From Bacteroidota bacterium (GTDB lineage Bacteria; Bacteroidota; Bacteroidia; Chitinophagales; UBA2359), in the NCBI GenBank assembly GCA_020631675.1, contig JAHDGT010000197.1:1-7995 (forward strand): DNA of 7,995 nucleotides. The letters are read 5' to 3'. The notes beneath the pieces were generated by a model. That model ran no database searches. It was given only the letters and a program-made list of their open reading frames with translations, and had not been told where the DNA came from. The position numbers and the translations under genes are program-made. Position 1 is the stretch's first letter; each line of letters begins with the position of its first letter. Below, one piece after another: positions 5,555-7,995 of the stretch.

Positions 5555-7909
5555 TTATCTTGAAATGATCAGCTTCTGACTGGCATATAATTCTGCTTGT
5601 TTCCAAGTAACTAAATACAAGCCATTGGGTAAATCATTCACTTGAATTTGCTGAACGTCATTTACTGCTTGAGCAGAGTAGGCATAAGTTGCAACTACTT
5701 TCCCAGTAAGATCAATTAGCTCAATAGTAGAGTTCGCATTTCTGTCGGTCTGTGGTAGCTGTACTTGGATCTCTGTATTAGCATCGCTAACAGTAGGCGA
5801 AATAGAGAAAGGCGTAAGCAGTTCTGTTTCATTGATGCCTGTAGCAAAAATGGAGAAGAAGGTAGTAATACTACAGCCGTGCGCATCTTCAATTTGCATG
5901 GCATAATTGCCAGGATCTATACCAAAAGCTGAGGCTACCGCGGATTCTCCGGTCGGCCAAGAGTAAGTGTAAGGAGGTACTCCTCCAGTTACTTCAGCAA
6001 AGGCGTTGGTCGCACTACTGGTGATCTCTGCTTCCATAGGCAATGGGTTAAAGACATCAAAACTTAGTACTACAAGGACACTTTCTTCATTATCACTGGT
6101 GATGGTCAATTCGTATTGACCGACCTCTAAGTCTTCAATACTGCTTTCTGTACTTTCATTGCTCCACGAATATTCGTAAGCACCCGGACCGCCATTTACT
6201 TCTACTCCTATCTCCGCATCTTCACCATTACATTCTATACCGATATCATCAATGTCTAGGTCTAAAACATAAATTGAGGCAGAAACACTACAGTAATTGG
6301 CATCAGATACGGTCACTGTTTTCATGCCTTCGGTATCAAAATTGGCCATCATATCGCTTTGTCCGTCTTCCCATTCAATGGTATAAGGCGGGAAGCCCCC
6401 TTGAATTTGACGAACCGTGGCCGAGAGGTCCGCAGTTTGGTAAAGGTTGATCTCAAGCTCTTCGGGTTCAGGTATATAGGCCGTTAAAACCACATCTTCA
6501 CCTGCTGAGTCTGTTACAGTTACTGGATAGTAGCCACTTTCCATATCGCTAAGTGTAGGGCCGGTATCACCATTTTCCCAGAGGTATTCATAGGGAGGGA
6601 TGCCACCTTCCACTTCAATGCTAACAGAACCGTTCTCGCCACCGAAACAAGCGTTGATGCTTGAGCTGACCTCTGTTACATAAGGCACATCCATGCCTGT
6701 GGTTTTGAAGTAGGATAGGGTAGGCGAGGAACAGCTATTACCACTTGTGAGTGGTAATACAGAAACGTAATAGGTGATGCCGGGATCCAAGGCAGGTACA
6801 TTGTAGAAAGTGTCTTCTACAAAGGTTTTGATTTGTGTGCCCTCTTCCACATCACTGAATTGAAGCATTTCGATGTAGTACTGTTCCGCATTTGGTGCGG
6901 CGGTCCATGTCATTAAGACATTATCGGCTTGAACGTTTTTGGCATTTTGAGCGGGATAAACGATATAGCTTAAGCCGGGTTGCTCAATATTCGGATCAGG
7001 ATTGCCTAGTAGATCTGTTCTATAGTCGTAAACAAAAGCGATCATAGCGTCGATCTGTTCTTGGCTGAATCTGTTCGCGCAATTATCAGAAGAGTAGGAC
7101 ATGATCAATGAGCCGTCCGGATTGGTAGGGTTGCCGTCCGGATCTTCGTATGATTCTCCAGCGAGTGGGCAAGACCATCTGTAGGAGATATAATCCGCTG
7201 GTGTGTCGCAGAAACCATCTCCAGCTGTAGCACAGTTTGATCCATCTACTAATTCTTGCATCCAGGTTGGCGGAGAGGAAATCATTACGTAGCCATCATC
7301 TTCCGTTAGCTCGAAGCTGCCTTCCCATCCTGAGAAGGTATGGGGCATGGAGAGGTAGTGACCTAATTCATGTGCTAAGGTGGCATCTCCTGGATCCGCG
7401 CATGATTTAGCAACTGCTAAAGCATCTTGACCTGGGCTGAAATACCCACAATTACCTGCTGGGTTATCTACCATATAGATGTTGATCACATCAGGCTCGT
7501 TGTTATTGTCCATCATGGCAGCGCCAGCTCCCCAGCCGTGATCATAATAACTGGTATTGTCAATGTAGTTGAAGTCGGCGGCATTATAGAATTGAATGCC
7601 TGAACCTTCGTATTGGCTGTTGACTTCACAAAGTAGTCTGTAGGTTTCTAAAGCAGGAAAGTGACCTACTCCTTCATCTGTCCCTACTAAGTGGAATAGA
7701 CAAGGGAGATACATGATGTCGTCTCCATCTTTTGCTTTGTAAGGGTTTTTCTGGAAATCACTTAGCCACGTTTTCATATAGTCGGGCATTTCCTTCACCC
7801 CACAATGATGAAGATCGCTCTTCAGGGTTTGGGCTATTGCTTGTTGGTTATTCGAGCAAAAGCTGATGCAGCAAGAGAGTGTGACCAATGTCAGAATTAG
7901 ATTTTTCAT
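5555..7909 (-). CDS. Secreted M43 (pappalysin/cytophagalysin-type) zinc metalloprotease with FnIII, SprB-like repeats and T9SS sorting domain
   Basis: This 784-residue protein is an outer-surface or secreted protease. A Sec signal peptide covers about residues 1-26 (likely cleavage after AIA). The catalytic domain runs to about 300: HELGHYLSMPH (180-190) supplies zinc ligands H180, H184 and H190 and the catalytic base E181, followed by HTF; GDGFCDTPAD (230-239) is typical of M43, and LIMSYSSD (268-275) gives the Met-turn at M270. Many cysteines suggest disulfides. A fibronectin type III-like domain spans about 312-404. Four SprB-type repeats of 69 residues follow (about 416-690). The C-terminus (about 699-784) is a type A T9SS sorting domain with LTGKVV, DLPNGLYLV and QKLIISR at the end. 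It would cross the inner membrane by Sec and the outer membrane by T9SS, where the C-terminal domain is cleaved. The gene appears monocistronic and is framed by inverted intergenic repeats. The substrate is unknown. Confidence 0.94.
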   Translation of the reverse strand: MKNLILTLVTLSCCISFCSNNQQAIAQTLKSDLHHCGVKEMPDYMKTWLSDFQKNPYKAKDGDDIMYLPCLFHLVGTDEGVGHFPALETYRLLCEVNSQYEGSGIQFYNAADFNYIDNTSYYDHGWGAGAAMMDNNNEPDVINIYMVDNPAGNCGYFSPGQDALAVAKSCADPGDATLAHELGHYLSMPHTFSGWEGSFELTEDDGYVMISSPPTWMQELVDGSNCATAGDGFCDTPADYISYRWSCPLAGESYEDPDGNPTNPDGSLIMSYSSDNCANRFSQEQIDAMIAFVYDYRTDLLGNPDPNIEQPGLSYIVYPAQNAKNVQADNVLMTWTAAPNAEQYYIEMLQFSDVEEGTQIKTFVEDTFYNVPALDPGITYYVSVLPLTSGNSCSSPTLSYFKTTGMDVPYVTEVSSSINACFGGENGSVSIEVEGGIPPYEYLWENGDTGPTLSDMESGYYPVTVTDSAGEDVVLTAYIPEPEELEINLYQTADLSATVRQIQGGFPPYTIEWEDGQSDMMANFDTEGMKTVTVSDANYCSVSASIYVLDLDIDDIGIECNGEDAEIGVEVNGGPGAYEYSWSNESTESSIEDLEVGQYELTITSDNEESVLVVLSFDVFNPLPMEAEITSSATNAFAEVTGGVPPYTYSWPTGESAVASAFGIDPGNYAMQIEDAHGCSITTFFSIFATGINETELLTPFSISPTVSDANTEIQVQLPQTDRNANSTIELIDLTGKVVATYAYSAQAVNDVQQIQVNDLPNGLYLVTWKQAELYASQKLIISR
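5840..6664 (-). repeat. Four divergent 69-residue SprB-like repeats within the protease
   Basis: The GG of the repeat signature GGxPPYxYxW falls at residues 435, 504, 573 and 642, exactly 69 apart each time. The third unit is degenerate (GGPGAY). Units two and four share a DAxxC(S)(V/I) ending at cysteines 540 and 679. The repeats are known from SprB-type surface proteins of Bacteroidota and probably act as spacer or binding modules between protease and sorting domain. Confidence 0.75.
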
Positions 7910-7930
7910 TTTGTTGTTCGGATCGATCTA

Positions 7931-7995
7931 CCCTTTTGCTCGCGCAAGGGATAGCAGTGGTAATGAAGCCGCTGAATGCGCCCTGTTTGGCGGCG
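7931..7995 (-). repeat. GC-rich intergenic repeat element, copy B, cut by window edge
   Basis: The reverse complement of 7947-7993 matches 5458-5504 at 41 of 47 bases, so it is an inverted copy of the element downstream of the protease. It continues toward 7931 with a hairpin (CCCTTGC and GC-AA-AAGGG) in place of the CCCT/AGGG hairpin of copy A. It ends 21 bp before the protease start codon, leaving no recognisable TAnnTTTG promoter between them; the promoter may lie in the repeat or beyond the window. Confidence 0.65.

Noticed and set aside
7340..7372. Ser instead of Gly in the zinc motif (HELGHYLSMPH) as a sign of inactivity
   Set aside because: All three histidine ligands and the catalytic glutamate are present, as is the Met-turn; to my recollection Bacteroidota M43 proteins vary at this position, so loss of activity is not supported.
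7830..7909. Lipoprotein reading of the protease N-terminus (cysteines 13, 14 and 18)
   Set aside because: The residues before these cysteines do not fit a lipobox well, and a T9SS sorting domain normally goes with a cleaved Sec signal peptide.

Overview
The window looks like a chromosomal segment of a Bacteroidota bacterium, probably Flavobacteriales or Saprospiria; the exact family cannot be read from it. Three signs agree. The 784-residue metalloprotease ends in a type IX secretion (T9SS) sorting domain and carries SprB-type repeats. The promoter-like element TATATTTG, which fits the Bacteroidota -7 consensus TAnnTTTG, stands upstream of two transcription units. None of the four protein genes has a clear Shine-Dalgarno sequence.

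Layout. Positions 1-315 hold a minus-strand tRNA cluster, in transcription order Gly(GCC), Leu(UAA), Gly(GCC); the last copy is cut by the window edge. A TATATTTG promoter and an AT-rich palindrome lie just upstream of it. Positions 616-1554 (+) encode an LDH-like malate dehydrogenase (mdh), a TCA-cycle enzyme, closed by a strong hairpin terminator that also serves the converging gene. Positions 1647-2237 (-) encode a small exported protein of unknown function with its own TATATTTG promoter. Positions 2406-5192 (-) encode a large protein with six LysM domains, two peptidoglycan-binding-like segments and a lysozyme/chitosanase-like C-terminal region, yet no signal peptide. Positions 5193-5554 are non-coding and rich in structure: a terminator-like leader hairpin, a perfect 23-bp inverted repeat, a 10-bp A/T-tract hairpin and a GC-rich intergenic repeat. 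Positions 5555-7909 (-) encode a secreted M43 (pappalysin/cytophagalysin-type) zinc metalloprotease. Positions 7931-7995 hold a second, inverted copy of the intergenic repeat, cut by the window edge.

How the parts relate. The genes do not form one pathway. mdh and the tRNAs are housekeeping. The small exported protein, the LysM protein and the T9SS protease are separate envelope or secretion genes, each with its own leader or terminator. The parts most worth following are the LysM/lysozyme-like protein without an export signal (possibly a cargo or tail component of a secretion or contractile injection apparatus, although no such genes are visible here), the attenuator-like hairpin in its leader, and the inverted repeat pair that frames the protease gene. 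No CRISPR array, transposase, integrase or clear defence system is present.
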